From Thiothrix eikelboomii (lineage in GTDB: Bacteria > Pseudomonadota > Gammaproteobacteria > Thiotrichales > Thiotrichaceae): 64,000 nt of DNA. Made by a program: the position numbers and the translations under genes. Of the stretch, positions 1-8,830 are shown piece by piece. The stretch covers positions 1-64,000 of the forward strand of contig NZ_FUYB01000022.1 of assembly GCF_900167255.1 (NCBI RefSeq), read 5' to 3'. The notes under the pieces are model-generated. The model saw only the letters and a program-made list of their open reading frames with translations. It was not told the DNA's origin and did no database searches. Numbering within the stretch: the first letter of the stretch is position 1; every line of letters begins with the position of its first letter.

Positions 1-32
1 TAGGTAGTTCATTCTTAACTTTATAGGCGAAA

Positions 33-575
33 ATGACTACTTTCGCAAGAGGTCTAATAATCTTTGCTGTGGTTAACTTCTTACCTGTCGATCAACTTGG
101 TAGTATGACTCAATCAAATGGGTTAATGGGGCAAACGACACTGGTAGGAGCAATAATTGGTGGTATAGTTGCAGTATTTTTAGCACCTTTGGCAGAGGAG
201 TTTATTTTTAGAGGATTTTTGTTTACTAAATTTCAAGTAATGTTTTCGGTTTGGACAAGCATGATATTTTCATCGTTATTATTCGGAGCAATACACTTTT
301 CAATTTCATCAATTACTACATTTCTTTTTGGATTGAGTATGTGTATCGTATTTTATAAAACAAAAAACCTAGCCATTCCTATTTTGCTGCATGCTTTAAA
401 TAACGCCTTTGTTAGTATTATTTCTATTTATAGTAAGCTGTTTGTCTCATCAAGTTCTGAAGAAATTAGCTTAAATGAAGTATCACAACAGTTTTACACA
501 ATAGCACTTCCTTGTTTTGTAGTTTCAATGGTGTTGGCTTATTACTTAATCAAGAAAAGATTTTTTTACAGCTAG
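33..575 (+). CDS. CPBP-family intramembrane protease-like protein
   Basis: This looks like a CPBP (CAAX protease / bacteriocin-processing) family membrane protein. The three family motifs are present: EExxxR at residues 55-60 (EEFIFR), FxxxH at 84-88 and HxxxN around 120-124 (HALNN), in a hydrophobic protein with several predicted membrane segments. At 180 residues it is shorter than many family members, and an in-frame stop lies only seven bases upstream of the ATG, so it is either a short member or has lost its N-terminal helices. The gene is visibly richer in A and T than the housekeeping genes to the right, which suggests separate ancestry. The substrate is unknown; family members process prenylated proteins or peptides, or give bacteriocin immunity. 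Confidence 0.75.
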   Translation: MTTFARGLIIFAVVNFLPVDQLGSMTQSNGLMGQTTLVGAIIGGIVAVFLAPLAEEFIFRGFLFTKFQVMFSVWTSMIFSSLLFGAIHFSISSITTFLFGLSMCIVFYKTKNLAIPILLHALNNAFVSIISIYSKLFVSSSSEEISLNEVSQQFYTIALPCFVVSMVLAYYLIKKRFFYS

Positions 576-912
576 ATAAGCCATTCATTGTCAAATAAAA
601 ATTGCGACTAACCATTATCCAATGAAGTTAAACTTATAAAAGGAAAATAGGTTTTTTTTCAAAAACACTTGAGAATTAAATGGTTATGGATTTTGAATAG
701 GTTGCCGTATGATTATTAACCATTAATTATTGTTAATTGATGGAACTGCTTTTTATGTTAATCGCGGTTTATGTTAATTCCAAGCCATACAAAATCTGGC
801 TAGAAAGAAGATAAGGCTTGATTCGCATCTTACCAGTTAATTAATTGGGGGAAGGATGCCTGCCAAAAGAGCAAACACCCTTTATACTATAGCTATAAGC
901 AGGATGAAGCGG
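576..912. other. AT-rich intergenic region without a recognised gene
   Basis: This gap of about 340 bases lies between the CPBP gene and the convergent thioredoxin-like gene. It is AT-rich on its left half. It holds a weak long-loop inverted repeat (TTCATTG at 584-590 and CAATGAA at 620-626) and a short TATAGCTATA palindrome near 886-895. I see no convincing ORF, RNA gene or terminator. Confidence 0.5.
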
Positions 913-1149
913 TTATTTCAAGGCCTCGATGCTAGCACCAAAATTAATGTGGAATGCTGCTCCATCCATGACGAGGGCAGGTACGGACTTGACACCCGCT
1001 GATTCGGCTGCTTGCAGCCGCGCTTTGTCGTTACCAAGATGGACAATTTCAACATCGTATTTCATGGGGTCAAGTGCATTGGCTATAGTTTGCTCGGCGG
1101 CAATGCAGACGGGGCAGCCCGCATGATAAAAAATGGCGTTGGTTTTCAT
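913..1149 (-). CDS. Small thioredoxin/glutaredoxin-like protein
   Basis: A 78-residue thioredoxin-fold protein with the redox motif CPVC at residues 12-15, following a short first strand, and a likely cis-proline in SVPAL (P57), as in glutaredoxin and NrdH-type proteins. It probably acts as a cytoplasmic dithiol reductant. An AGGAGA ribosome site precedes the ATG. It is transcribed divergently from an HxlR-family regulator at 1285, an arrangement that often signals control by that regulator. It is not a full-length thioredoxin (about 105 residues), so the exact partner is unknown. Confidence 0.8.
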   Translation of the reverse strand: MKTNAIFYHAGCPVCIAAEQTIANALDPMKYDVEIVHLGNDKARLQAAESAGVKSVPALVMDGAAFHINFGASIEALK

Positions 1150-1231
1150 ACTGTTCTCCTAGGTTGGTTAGTGCCACCAGACACACCTATTATGTTAGAA
1201 ACAACGAAAGCTACTGCATAGCAGGCACTTT

Positions 1232-1260
1232 TTGGTTTCCCGCTAACCTTTTGGTGTAAA
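1232..1260 (+). promoter_or_regulatory. Candidate promoter for the HxlR-family gene
   Basis: TTGGTT (1232-1237) and TGTAAA (1255-1260) are separated by 17 bases and lie about 25 bases before the ATG at 1285. The match to sigma-70 consensus is only partial. It sits in the divergent gap shared with the thioredoxin-like gene, where the HxlR operator would be expected. Confidence 0.3.
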
Positions 1261-1284
1261 TTGTAGAAAATAAAGGGGAAAAAA

Positions 1285-1602
1285 ATGTCACCAACAACCC
1301 AATCAGCCTATTCGCAACTCGAAGATGTAGTGGGTTGCAAGTGGTCCGTCTCCGTTCTGCGTGCCATCGCCGAAGGTGTCTCGCGTCCGGGTGCTTTGGA
1401 GCGTCACGTGCAAGGCATTTCAACCAAAGTTTTGTCTGAACGGTTACGCAAACTGACCTCTTATGGTTTGTTAGCCAAGCAGGTTTATGCAGAGGTGCCG
1501 CCTAGAACAGAATATTCACTGACCGAGAATGGTCAGAAACTTGTCAGGATTATTGATCAATTAAAGCTTTTGGATGTCGAAATTAAGCGTACCGAAACTT
1601 AA
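1285..1602 (+). CDS. HxlR-family winged-helix transcriptional regulator
   Basis: A 105-residue HxlR/MarR-like DNA-binding protein. It carries the family signatures: a GCKWSVSVLRA helix near residues 17-27, a GISTKVLSERLRKL recognition-helix region around 45-60, and the wing with VPPRTEYSLTENG near 72-86. These proteins act as dimers, and several members sense electrophiles or oxidants through one cysteine near the N-terminus. Here the only cysteine is C18, next to the KW motif. The divergent gene is a small thioredoxin-like protein, so a redox-responsive pair is a reasonable inference. The effector is not known. Confidence 0.85.
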   Translation: MSPTTQSAYSQLEDVVGCKWSVSVLRAIAEGVSRPGALERHVQGISTKVLSERLRKLTSYGLLAKQVYAEVPPRTEYSLTENGQKLVRIIDQLKLLDVEIKRTET

Positions 1603-1632
1603 GTTTATTAACGCTTTACTGCGAAAATTGCC

Positions 1633-2415
1633 ATGAATATAAAACCTAATTGTTACGATTATCCGCGTTATTATGAATTGGCCTTTGCCTTTCGTGATCT
1701 GGCTCATGAGGTGGATGTCATTCAACAAACGATCCAGCAATTTGCCAGAGTCGATACTCATACGGTGTTGACATTGGCTTGTGGTCCGTCTCCGCACCTG
1801 CTTGAGTTGTCAGCGCGCGGTTTACAGTTTGTAGGTTTGGATATTAACCCTGCGATGCTGGCCTATTCCAAAGCAAAGGCTCAACAAGCCGGTATTGCTG
1901 CGAAGTTTTACCAGCAATCTATGACGGCCTTTCAACTTGAACAGCCGGTGGATTATATCTTGATTGCCTTGGGTGATTTGTATGTCCAATCTAACGAAGA
2001 GTTAGATTCACATCTTTCCTCTGTGGCTGCCGCTTTGCGCCCGGGTGGGTTATTTCTATTAGATTGGTGTATTCAATTTGAGCCAGCGAACATGTTCAAA
2101 TCTGAAGCGGAGATGTGGGAAGTAAAGCAGGGAGATCTCCATCTTAAATGCCAAGTACGAATGCAACCCTTCGATCATCCCAATCAGTTATTTGAAGAGC
2201 AACTAGCGATTGAGGTGCAGGAGGGTGAGCAGTGCTTGTCGCTAGCGAGCCATTCGGTTAAGCGTGCAATTTATCCTCAAGAATTTCTCCAGTTAATCAA
2301 AATGATGCAGCAGTTTGAGTTTATCGGTTGGTGGAATAACTGGACACTTGATGAGCCACTGACGAGACAGACACAGACTATTTTTCGACCCATTACCTTG
2401 TTAAGAAAGCGCTGA
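1633..2415 (+). CDS. Class I SAM-dependent methyltransferase
   Basis: A 260-residue Rossmann-fold methyltransferase. The SAM-binding motif I is seen as VLTLACGPSP (residues 45-54), followed by the acidic residue in VGLDINP (D70) that contacts the SAM ribose. A later PGGLFLLDW segment matches post-motif III. The substrate cannot be told from sequence. The gene starts 30 bases after the HxlR gene and may be co-transcribed with it, which would place it in the same regulon. Confidence 0.75.
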   Translation: MNIKPNCYDYPRYYELAFAFRDLAHEVDVIQQTIQQFARVDTHTVLTLACGPSPHLLELSARGLQFVGLDINPAMLAYSKAKAQQAGIAAKFYQQSMTAFQLEQPVDYILIALGDLYVQSNEELDSHLSSVAAALRPGGLFLLDWCIQFEPANMFKSEAEMWEVKQGDLHLKCQVRMQPFDHPNQLFEEQLAIEVQEGEQCLSLASHSVKRAIYPQEFLQLIKMMQQFEFIGWWNNWTLDEPLTRQTQTIFRPITLLRKR

Positions 2416-2491
2416 TGATGGTGAGTCGCCTGATAAGTCCTATGCAAACTGTTAAGGAGATGCACCTGATTAGGTCTAAGCGCTGATGATC

Positions 2492-2522
2492 TTCGTTGGC
2501 CGAGTCAGTAATCTGCTATACT
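2492..2522 (+). promoter_or_regulatory. Candidate promoter upstream of ftsB
   Basis: A good -10 box, TATACT (2517-2522), lies about 60 bases before ftsB. The matching -35 (TTCGTT at 2492 or TTGGCC at 2496) is weak and the spacing is not ideal. This is the only clear -10 between the methyltransferase gene and ftsB. Confidence 0.35.
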
Positions 2523-2529
2523 CTCGACT

Positions 2530-2555
2530 CTGGGACTCATGTGCCCAGCATTTTT
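2530..2555 (+). other. Hairpin with T-run in the ftsB leader
   Basis: CTGGGAC (2530-2536) pairs with GTGCCCAG (2541-2548), with one bulge and a TCAT loop, and is followed by CATTTTTATTT. It looks like a weak intrinsic terminator placed between the candidate promoter and the ftsB start, so it could be an attenuator or a 5' stabilising stem. Confidence 0.3.
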
Positions 2556-2579
2556 ATTTGGGCCATCTAAACCTCAGGC

Positions 2580-2933
2580 ATGAAACTAACGCTAACTCAA
2601 ATCTTATTGCTCGTTTTAAGTGTCCTCGCGCTAGCATTGTTTGTACGCTTGTGGCTAGGGACAGGTAGCTATCCTGAAATCTGGGATTTAGCAGGGCAGA
2701 TCGCAGAACAAAAGCAGTTAAATGAAGCGCAAGCCAAACGTAATGAGCAATTACAGGCCGATGTGCTGGATATTAGTCGGGATGATGCCGTGATTGAAGA
2801 CCGTGCACGTAGTGAGCTAGGCATGATTAAGCGCGGTGAAACCTTTTATCAGGTGATTTTAAATAGCGATACTAAAACCGAGCTAGTCCAACCAACTACA
2901 CCAGCCACCGGAGTTCCAAGCTATGTCGAATGA
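2580..2933 (+). CDS. ftsB: Cell division protein FtsB
   Basis: A 117-residue bitopic inner-membrane protein. A short cytoplasmic N-terminus is followed by one membrane segment (about residues 6-25) and a periplasmic coiled coil (about 36-70, rich in Q, E, N and K). The region ending in ARSELGMIKRGETFYQ is the conserved FtsB tail. FtsB joins FtsL and FtsQ in the divisome and helps activate septal peptidoglycan synthesis. It overlaps ispD by 11 bases, the usual gammaproteobacterial ftsB-ispD-ispF arrangement. The C-terminal tail beyond about residue 98 is low in conserved features. Confidence 0.9.
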   Translation: MKLTLTQILLLVLSVLALALFVRLWLGTGSYPEIWDLAGQIAEQKQLNEAQAKRNEQLQADVLDISRDDAVIEDRARSELGMIKRGETFYQVILNSDTKTELVQPTTPATGVPSYVE

Positions 2934-3618
2934 GGTCTGGTGCATTATTCCCGCTGCTGGTGTGGGTAAACGGATGCAAACGGCTATTCCAAAGCAGTAT
3001 CTACGTCTACATGGCCAAACCGTTTTAGAACATACTGTGGCCTGTTTTCTTCAGCATTCGGCTATTCATGGGGTTGTGGTCGTGGTCAGCGCGGCGGATG
3101 AGTATTGGGCGGAATTAGCGCCTAAGTATCAGGGACAGAGGGTGTATCAGGCGATTGGTGGGCAAGAGCGTGCACATTCGGTGCTGAGTGGTCTTAAGTA
3201 TTTGCAACAGACCTTATCGCTCGCGGAGGATACTCAGGTACTGGTGCATGATGCAGCGCGTCCTTGTTTAGCCGCTGCCGATTTAACGGCTTTACTCGCT
3301 GCTAAGGCGGAGCACGGTGCCATTTTAGCAACGCCGGTGCGTGATACGATGAAGCGCGGTTTTAAAGGTCAAACGGTGATTAGTCATACAGAGGAGCGCG
3401 CCGATTTATGGCATGCCCTCACGCCGCAGTTAGCTCCTTTAGGCTTATTAACGATGGCTATCGAGCAAGCCTTGCAAGCGGGGATCACTCTGACTGATGA
3501 GGCTTCCGCCTTGGAGTATTTAGGCTTGCACCCCTTATTAGTCGAGGGGGACGCCCGTAATATTAAAATTACGCGCCCTGCGGATTTAGCCTTGGCAGCC
3601 TTCTTTTTACAGGAGTAA
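2923..3618 (+). CDS. ispD: 2-C-methyl-D-erythritol 4-phosphate cytidylyltransferase
   Basis: IspD transfers CMP from CTP to methylerythritol phosphate, the third step of the MEP isoprenoid pathway. The CTP-binding signature PAAGVGKRM (residues 10-18) followed by PKQYL is present, and VHDAARPCL near 107-115 carries the conserved catalytic-site aspartate and arginine. At 231 residues it is full length. The start overlaps the end of ftsB, so translation is probably coupled. The next pathway gene but one, ispF, follows five bases after the stop; ispE lies 36 kb away in this window. Confidence 0.95.
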   Translation: MSNEVWCIIPAAGVGKRMQTAIPKQYLRLHGQTVLEHTVACFLQHSAIHGVVVVVSAADEYWAELAPKYQGQRVYQAIGGQERAHSVLSGLKYLQQTLSLAEDTQVLVHDAARPCLAAADLTALLAAKAEHGAILATPVRDTMKRGFKGQTVISHTEERADLWHALTPQLAPLGLLTMAIEQALQAGITLTDEASALEYLGLHPLLVEGDARNIKITRPADLALAAFFLQE

Positions 3619-3623
3619 CTTTA

Positions 3624-4109
3624 ATGCGGATCGGTCAGGGTTATGATGTGCATGCCTTTACTGAGGGCGATCATTTGGTATTAGGGGGGGTAAGGATTCC
3701 CTATACCCATGCCTTTGCCGCACATTCGGATGGCGATGTACTGATTCATGCGATTTGTGATGCTTTATTAGGTGCTTTGGCTTTAGGTGATATTGGCCTG
3801 CATTTTCCCGATACTTCGGCGGCTTATGCCAAGATTGATTCGCGTATCTTATTAAGAAAAGTCCGGCAGTTGATTAAGGATCAGGGTTACCAAATCGCTA
3901 ATCTGGATAGTATTATTGTCGCCCAAGCTCCGAAAATGGCTGCATATATGAGTGCTATGCGTGCTAATTTAGCCGCTGATTTAGATTGCGAACTCAGCCA
4001 AATCAGCGTTAAAGCAACCACCACTGAGCGTCTTGGCTTTGAAGGCCGCAAAGAAGGGATTGCGGCGCATGCGGTGGTATTGCTTGTATCAATACACCGT
4101 TCAATTTAG
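3624..4109 (+). CDS. ispF: 2-C-methyl-D-erythritol 2,4-cyclodiphosphate synthase
   Basis: IspF cyclises CDP-methylerythritol 2-phosphate with release of CMP. The N-terminal GQGYDVH motif gives metal ligands D8 and H10, and H42 ([12 protein letters not shown]) is the third. HSDGDV and the C-terminal [17 protein letters not shown] are family signatures. At 161 residues it is full length and expected to be a homotrimer. It ends four bases inside the convergent gluQ gene, so the two operons meet without a terminator. Confidence 0.96.
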   Translation: MRIGQGYDVHAFTEGDHLVLGGVRIPYTHAFAAHSDGDVLIHAICDALLGALALGDIGLHFPDTSAAYAKIDSRILLRKVRQLIKDQGYQIANLDSIIVAQAPKMAAYMSAMRANLAADLDCELSQISVKATTTERLGFEGRKEGIAAHAVVLLVSIHRSI

Positions 4110-5005
4110 TCAGGTAATGGTTGATCATATGTGAGCTGTTTTGGAATTTTGTTTAAATTCCAATTTTGAATAGCCCAACTCCAACATGCATTCACTGATG
4201 TATAGTCTGTCGCAGGCAAGGGGGCTTGCCCAAGCAGGCCTAAGGCTTTGCATAGGGTAGCGACTAACTGTTTAGCTGCTGTTGGCAAGGTAGGTGCTAA
4301 AGTTTGTTTACTAAGCTTTTGGCCTAATTGATTGATTGCAATCGGGATATGTGCATAGCTCGGCATAGGATAGCCTAAGAGCTGCTGTAAATAGAGTTGG
4401 CGGGGGGTATTATCCAGCAAATCCGAACCGCGTACAATTTCGGTTATGCCTTGTTCGGCATCATCAACCACTACGGCTAATTGATAAGCAAAGATTCGAT
4501 CTGCACGGCGAATTACAAAGTCACCTAATTCCTGAGCCAAATTTTGGCAATACCTGCCTTGGATTTGATCATGAAAGCAGATGGCTTGGTTAGGTGTTTT
4601 AATGCGAATTGCAGCGGGTTGCGTTAAATCTTGTGGTTTAAAACGGCAAGTGCCGGGATAAATAAAGCCAAAATTGCCAGATTGAGCAGAGGTTTGTAAT
4701 TGTTTACGTGAGCAATAGCAGGGATAAGTTTCAGGTGTTAGCCTAGCTAAGGCTGCAGCATAAAAAGTCTGTCGTTGACTTTGATAAACAATCGACTGAT
4801 CCCACTCAAAGCCATATAAAGCTAGCGTGCGGATGATAGTTGCAGTAGCCCCCGCTTGTTCCCGGGTTGGGTCTAAGTCTTCAATTCGCAACAGCCATTG
4901 ACCTTGTTGGCTGCGTGCTTGCAAATAACTTGCAGTCGCAGCCAACAAAGAGCCAAAGTGTAAGCGGCCTGTGGGCGAAGGTGCAAAACGCCCGATGTAA
5001 GTCAC
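4106..5005 (-). CDS. gluQ: Glutamyl-Q tRNA(Asp) synthetase
   Basis: A 299-residue paralogue of the catalytic half of glutamyl-tRNA synthetase that attaches glutamate to queuosine in tRNA(Asp). The class I signature HFGS (residues 16-19) and the KMSKS-like KLSKQ are present. The zinc ligands of this family are visible as C96, C98, Y116 and C120. It lacks the anticodon-binding domain of a true GluRS, as expected. The gene starts four bases after dksA, reproducing the well-known dksA-gluQ pair, and overlaps the end of ispF by four bases. Confidence 0.93.
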   Translation of the reverse strand: MTYIGRFAPSPTGRLHFGSLLAATASYLQARSQQGQWLLRIEDLDPTREQAGATATIIRTLALYGFEWDQSIVYQSQRQTFYAAALARLTPETYPCYCSRKQLQTSAQSGNFGFIYPGTCRFKPQDLTQPAAIRIKTPNQAICFHDQIQGRYCQNLAQELGDFVIRRADRIFAYQLAVVVDDAEQGITEIVRGSDLLDNTPRQLYLQQLLGYPMPSYAHIPIAINQLGQKLSKQTLAPTLPTAAKQLVATLCKALGLLGQAPLPATDYTSVNACWSWAIQNWNLNKIPKQLTYDQPLPD

Positions 5006-5009
5006 ACGC

Positions 5010-5465
5010 TTAGGAAGCTAATTGTTTTTCTTTGATTTCTTGCGTGGTTTTGCAATCAATGCATAACTCCGCTGTTGGGCGTACCTCTAAACGCTGCAAA
5101 CCGATTTCCACACCACAGGCATCACAATAACCATAATCTTCTTCATCCACCCGTGAGATCGTTTTTTCAATCTTACGAATCAACTTGCGTTCACGATCAC
5201 GGGCGCGTAACTCTAAAGCAAATTCTTCTTCTTGGGTGGCACGATCAGCAGGATCTGAGAAGTTGCTCGCTTCTTCTTTCATGTGATCGACCGTGCGATC
5301 AACTTCTTCCATTAATTCTTTTTTCCACGCGACCAGAATATTACGAAAATGCTGCAATTGCTTTTCGTTCATATATTCTTCGCCAGCTTCAGGGATATAG
5401 GGATTAATGCCATCAACTGGTAACGCAGCTTTCCTTGCTATATAGGTTACATTTTCAGTTGCCAT
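5010..5465 (-). CDS. dksA: RNA polymerase-binding transcription factor DksA
   Basis: DksA binds the RNA polymerase secondary channel and works with ppGpp in the stringent response. At 151 residues it matches the usual length. The long coiled coil (about residues 33-105) includes the tip sequence with SDPADRATQEEE, where DPADRA holds the aspartates at the tip. The C-terminal zinc finger has the pairs CDAC and CIDC. A GGAG ribosome site precedes the ATG. gluQ follows four bases downstream. The promoter region has a GC-rich stretch after the -10 (see 5570-5598). Confidence 0.97.
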   Translation of the reverse strand: MATENVTYIARKAALPVDGINPYIPEAGEEYMNEKQLQHFRNILVAWKKELMEEVDRTVDHMKEEASNFSDPADRATQEEEFALELRARDRERKLIRKIEKTISRVDEEDYGYCDACGVEIGLQRLEVRPTAELCIDCKTTQEIKEKQLAS

Positions 5466-5569
5466 TATTTTTCTCCAACAGCTTGATTTTATTGAAAATC
5501 AAAGGGTTAAATCTAGGGTCGGTTTCAAGAACCCTACCTCGTTTCTTCGGCATAACTTAAGGGCGCGCG

Positions 5570-5598
5570 ATTATAGCCCAAGCAAAACCTTTTCGCAT
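5570..5598 (-). promoter_or_regulatory. Candidate dksA promoter with GC-rich discriminator
   Basis: On the minus strand a perfect TATAAT (5575 down to 5570) lies about 100 bases before the dksA start. It is followed immediately by CGCGCGCCC, a GC-rich discriminator of the kind found at promoters repressed by ppGpp/DksA. No good -35 is visible at 16-18 bases, so the identification rests on the -10 and discriminator. Confidence 0.45.
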
Positions 5599-5667
5599 TT
5601 TTTATTAATAGATAAGGGTAAAATTGCATAAATTTTAATAGTAAGCTTCCTATCCTAAACAGTGATT

Positions 5668-6417
5668 TCATAGAAAACGTAATTGAAAGCGCACAGCATC
5701 TTTGCCCGGGTCTTCAATGTTCAGCGAAAGTTCTTTAGGGGTTTTCGCTGGCATCAACTCACCTTGTTGTTCTTTGCTGAGGTATTCTTCAGGCGTAAAG
5801 CGCCGCAACGCGACCACTTCCGAGCGCTGATTTAGAAAACTCACCTCCAACAAAGGGTAGGGTTGTGGATTCGTGGCATTGTTTTGAATTGAGGTATTAA
5901 TAATCAGTACATTCGGTGTGTTTGGATGTGTATAAACGGTATGGCTCAGCAATTTGATTTGATCTAAATGCCGCACATTGTCTAGCTCACAAGCTAACCA
6001 CGAACAAACCGTTTGGGTGAGTTCACGGGTACTTGGATACTCTAAGAGCTTAGTACGATAACTGTAAAACAGCTGAATTAATAATAATAAACACAGTGCA
6101 AATAAGCTTAAGTATAAAAACTTCCGTGACTTAGAGGTGCGTTTATTGGAAGAGATATGCTTCCCGGTTTTATGCGGATTGGTGCTGGAGCTACCTTCGG
6201 CTAAACTGCCTAGGGGTAAATTATGGATGCGCGCTTCGCCGAGCAAATCACGGCCATTACCACTGCCTAAACGTTCGTCAGGCAGGGTGGTACTTAAAGC
6301 TTTCATTGCATCGAAAATCGTATCGCATTCACCACAGCGCAATAAGCCCTGAGCAGCAGTAAGCTCTTTCATAGTGACACGAAAAACAGCACGGCAATGA
6401 CTACACTGGGTATACAT
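5668..6417 (-). CDS. Zinc-ribbon and DUF3426 domain membrane protein
   Basis: A 249-residue protein with an N-terminal MJ0042-type zinc ribbon (CSHC at 5-8, CGEC at 28-31), a low-complexity linker rich in S, T, N and K (about 75-99), one membrane segment (about 100-119) and a C-terminal DUF3426 region that would be periplasmic. Proteins of this design commonly sit next to prmA in gamma- and betaproteobacteria, as here. Function is not established. The zinc ribbon would face the cytoplasm. Confidence 0.85.
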   Translation of the reverse strand: MYTQCSHCRAVFRVTMKELTAAQGLLRCGECDTIFDAMKALSTTLPDERLGSGNGRDLLGEARIHNLPLGSLAEGSSSTNPHKTGKHISSNKRTSKSRKFLYLSLFALCLLLLIQLFYSYRTKLLEYPSTRELTQTVCSWLACELDNVRHLDQIKLLSHTVYTHPNTPNVLIINTSIQNNATNPQPYPLLEVSFLNQRSEVVALRRFTPEEYLSKEQQGELMPAKTPKELSLNIEDPGKDAVRFQLRFL

Positions 6418-6524
6418 TTAGTTCATGTGATGAGGTTAGACATAGCATTCTTATTGTAGCCCTATTTTTTAAAGGCAGCTTAATGATTTGATGCACAAAA
6501 TAGTAGCGTTAATCCTAAGGCAGA

Positions 6525-6561
6525 ACCCCGCTTTTAACATTATTGAACTGATGAGCGGGGT
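6525..6561. repeat. 8-bp perfect inverted repeat between prmA and the DUF3426 gene
   Basis: ACCCCGCT (6525-6532) and AGCGGGGT (6554-6561) form a perfect stem with a 21-base loop. It lies after the prmA stop and before the zinc-ribbon gene. It has no T-run after the stem on the strand being transcribed; a run of A follows it on the plus strand. It may be a weak terminator or an mRNA 3'-end stabiliser. Confidence 0.45.
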
Positions 6562-6586
6562 GAAAAAAAGTAAGAGTGGCTTAGAG

Positions 6587-7477
6587 CTAGGCTTTTGCTT
6601 GACCTTCTAAGCGTAGCCACTCCTCTTTTGCTGTTATTTGCGTATTTTCTAAGGCAAATTCGTAAGCAGCCGCCACGGTTGCGCCTTGATCAGCCAAAAT
6701 ACCTGAAAGCGCGAGCCGACCTTGCGGTTTTAGATAGCTTAATAGAGTAGGGGCTAAGGTGACTAAGGGGCCTGATAAAATATTCGCGATCACCACATCA
6801 TAGCGTTGTGCGGGTAAGTCTTCTGGCAGGCAAGTGATAATCTTGTCTGCAGTTAACTGGTTACGCCGTGCATTTTCCACAGTGGCTTCTAAGGCTTGCG
6901 GATCAAGATCGGTGGCCACCACGACGGCTGCACCGAGTTTAGCCGCCGCAATCGCAAGAATGCCGCTGCCACAACCATAATCCAGTACCTGCTTGCCTAC
7001 TAAGTCTTCACCATCCAGCCACTCTAAGCAAAGAGCAGTGGTAGGGTGATTACCAGTGCCAAAAGCCAAACCCGGATCGAGTAAAATTTTTACAGCCTCA
7101 GTGGCTGTTGCGGGGACTTCACGCCAGCTCGGATAAACCCATAGGCGTTGGCCGAATAGCATGGGATGGAAATTATCCATCCATTCTCTCACCCAAGGTC
7201 GATCCTCTAGCTGCTCCAGTTTGAACTCAGCAATACTCCAGCTATGACGATGTAGCTCTAAATGCAGGAGTAGGGCGGTGAGATCCTCTTCAGCAGGGTA
7301 AAGTCCAGTGATCACGAGCAGATCCCATAAGGGCGTTTCACCCGGTAAAGGCTCAAGAATCGGCTGGTCAACTGCATCTTCAAAGGTAACAGAGGCCGCT
7401 CCCGCCTCTTCTAAGGCCGCACTAATCGCTTCTTGATGCTCAACCGTGGTATGACAAATTAACTGCTGCCAAGTCAT
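6587..7477 (-). CDS. prmA: Ribosomal protein L11 methyltransferase
   Basis: PrmA trimethylates ribosomal protein L11. The protein of 296 residues has the N-terminal substrate-recognition domain followed by a Rossmann methyltransferase domain with [14 protein letters not shown] as SAM motif I and [14 protein letters not shown] as the following acidic motif. [14 protein letters not shown] is a strong PrmA signature and IANILSGPL corresponds to motif IV. The ATG overlaps the accC stop by four bases, so it is the last gene of an accB-accC-prmA operon. Confidence 0.96.
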   Translation of the reverse strand: MTWQQLICHTTVEHQEAISAALEEAGAASVTFEDAVDQPILEPLPGETPLWDLLVITGLYPAEEDLTALLLHLELHRHSWSIAEFKLEQLEDRPWVREWMDNFHPMLFGQRLWVYPSWREVPATATEAVKILLDPGLAFGTGNHPTTALCLEWLDGEDLVGKQVLDYGCGSGILAIAAAKLGAAVVVATDLDPQALEATVENARRNQLTADKIITCLPEDLPAQRYDVVIANILSGPLVTLAPTLLSYLKPQGRLALSGILADQGATVAAAYEFALENTQITAKEEWLRLEGQAKA

Positions 7478-8817
7478 TGCAAGCCCAACTTTTTCTCTAA
7501 ATAGTGAATATCTGTGCCACCTTGACGGAAAGCGGGGTCAGTCATAATGCGGCGTTGTAGTGGCACATTGGTTTTAATGCCTTCTACGATCATTTCGGTG
7601 AGTGCGCCATTCATGCGGTTTAATGCCGTTAAGCGATCTTCGCCATGCACGATTAATTTGCCGATCATAGAGTCGTAATAAGGTGGCACGGTGTAGTCAG
7701 CATAAATATGCGAATCCACCCTGACTCCTAAGCCACCCGGAGCATGATAGCGCGTGATTTTGCCCGGAGAGGGGGCGAAGGTGTCTGGATCTTCCGCGTT
7801 AATACGGCATTCAATCGCATGGCCGTGGGGGCGAATATCTTCTTGCTTAATTTGCAAGGTTTCGCCCGCTGCGATCAATAATTGTTGTTTAACTAAATCA
7901 ACGCCGGTAATCAGTTCAGTCACAGGGTGTTCGACTTGTAAGCGGGTATTCATTTCGATGAAATAAAACTCACCATTTTCATACAAAAATTCAAAAGTAC
8001 CTGCACCCCGATAATTGATCTTCCGACAAGCGTCCGCTACCACTTTGCCAATTCGCGCTCGCTGCTCTTCGGTAATACCAGGGGCGGGGGCTTCTTCGAC
8101 TACTTTTTGGTGGCGACGTTGCATCGAGCAATCGCGTTCACAAAGATGAATGGCATTGCCGTATTGATCAGCTAACACTTGAAATTCAATATGACGTGGA
8201 TGGATCAAATACTTTTCCATATAAACCACATCATTGCCAAACGCCGCTTTAGCTTCTGAGCGGGTCATTTCTATCGAACGGAATAAGTCTTCTTCCTGAT
8301 GGACGACGCGCATCCCACGTCCACCGCCACCGCCGGTCGCTTTGATAATCAGGGGATAGCCAATGCGGTTAGCCATTGCTAAGCATTCATCTTTATCATC
8401 AGGCACAGGGCCATCCGAACCGGGAACACACGGCACTTTAGCGGCTTTCATGGCATCTTTGGCAGAAATTTTGTCACCCATTAGGCGAATCGTTTCAGCA
8501 CGTGGACCAATGAAAATGAAACCACTGGATTCAACCCGCTCGGCAAAATCAGCGTTTTCAGAGAGGAAACCATAGCCGGGGTGAATAGCATCTGCCCCAG
8601 TGACTTCGGCAGCACTAATAATGGCTGGAATATTTAAGTAGCTGTCAATTGAACGCGGTGGGCCAATACAGACCGATTCGTCAGCGAGGCGAACATGTTT
8701 CAGGTCACGATCAGCGGTCGAGTGCACCGCAACAGTTTTAATGCCCAACTCACGGCAGGCGCGCAGAATACGTAAGGCGATTTCGCCACGATTAGCGATG
8801 AGGACTTTTTTTAACAT
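7474..8817 (-). CDS. accC: Acetyl-CoA carboxylase, biotin carboxylase subunit
   Basis: AccC uses ATP and bicarbonate to carboxylate the biotin on AccB, the first half-reaction of fatty-acid synthesis. The 447-residue ATP-grasp protein starts with [17 protein letters not shown] and holds the glycine-rich loop [11 protein letters not shown], the catalytic [20 protein letters not shown] region and [17 protein letters not shown] chose the ATG at 8817 because AGGAGG lies just before it; an upstream in-frame ATG at 8838 would overlap accB and has no such site. It lies 13 bases after accB. Confidence 0.97.
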   Translation of the reverse strand: MLKKVLIANRGEIALRILRACRELGIKTVAVHSTADRDLKHVRLADESVCIGPPRSIDSYLNIPAIISAAEVTGADAIHPGYGFLSENADFAERVESSGFIFIGPRAETIRLMGDKISAKDAMKAAKVPCVPGSDGPVPDDKDECLAMANRIGYPLIIKATGGGGGRGMRVVHQEEDLFRSIEMTRSEAKAAFGNDVVYMEKYLIHPRHIEFQVLADQYGNAIHLCERDCSMQRRHQKVVEEAPAPGITEEQRARIGKVVADACRKINYRGAGTFEFLYENGEFYFIEMNTRLQVEHPVTELITGVDLVKQQLLIAAGETLQIKQEDIRPHGHAIECRINAEDPDTFAPSPGKITRYHAPGGLGVRVDSHIYADYTVPPYYDSMIGKLIVHGEDRLTALNRMNGALTEMIVEGIKTNVPLQRRIMTDPAFRQGGTDIHYLEKKLGLQ

Positions 8818-8830
8818 GAAAGCCTCCTGA

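Noticed and set aside
886-895. TATAGCTATA palindrome near the end of the thioredoxin-like gene
   Set aside because: It is too short and AT-rich to stand out from chance, and no promoter or terminator can be built around it.
2486-2668. 60-codon plus-strand ORF overlapping the start of ftsB
   Set aside because: It runs through the promoter and hairpin region and overlaps ftsB in another frame without any recognisable domain.
5075-5407. 110-codon ORF antisense to dksA
   Set aside because: It is entirely inside a highly conserved dksA gene on the other strand and its histidine-rich peptide is a shadow of DksA codons.
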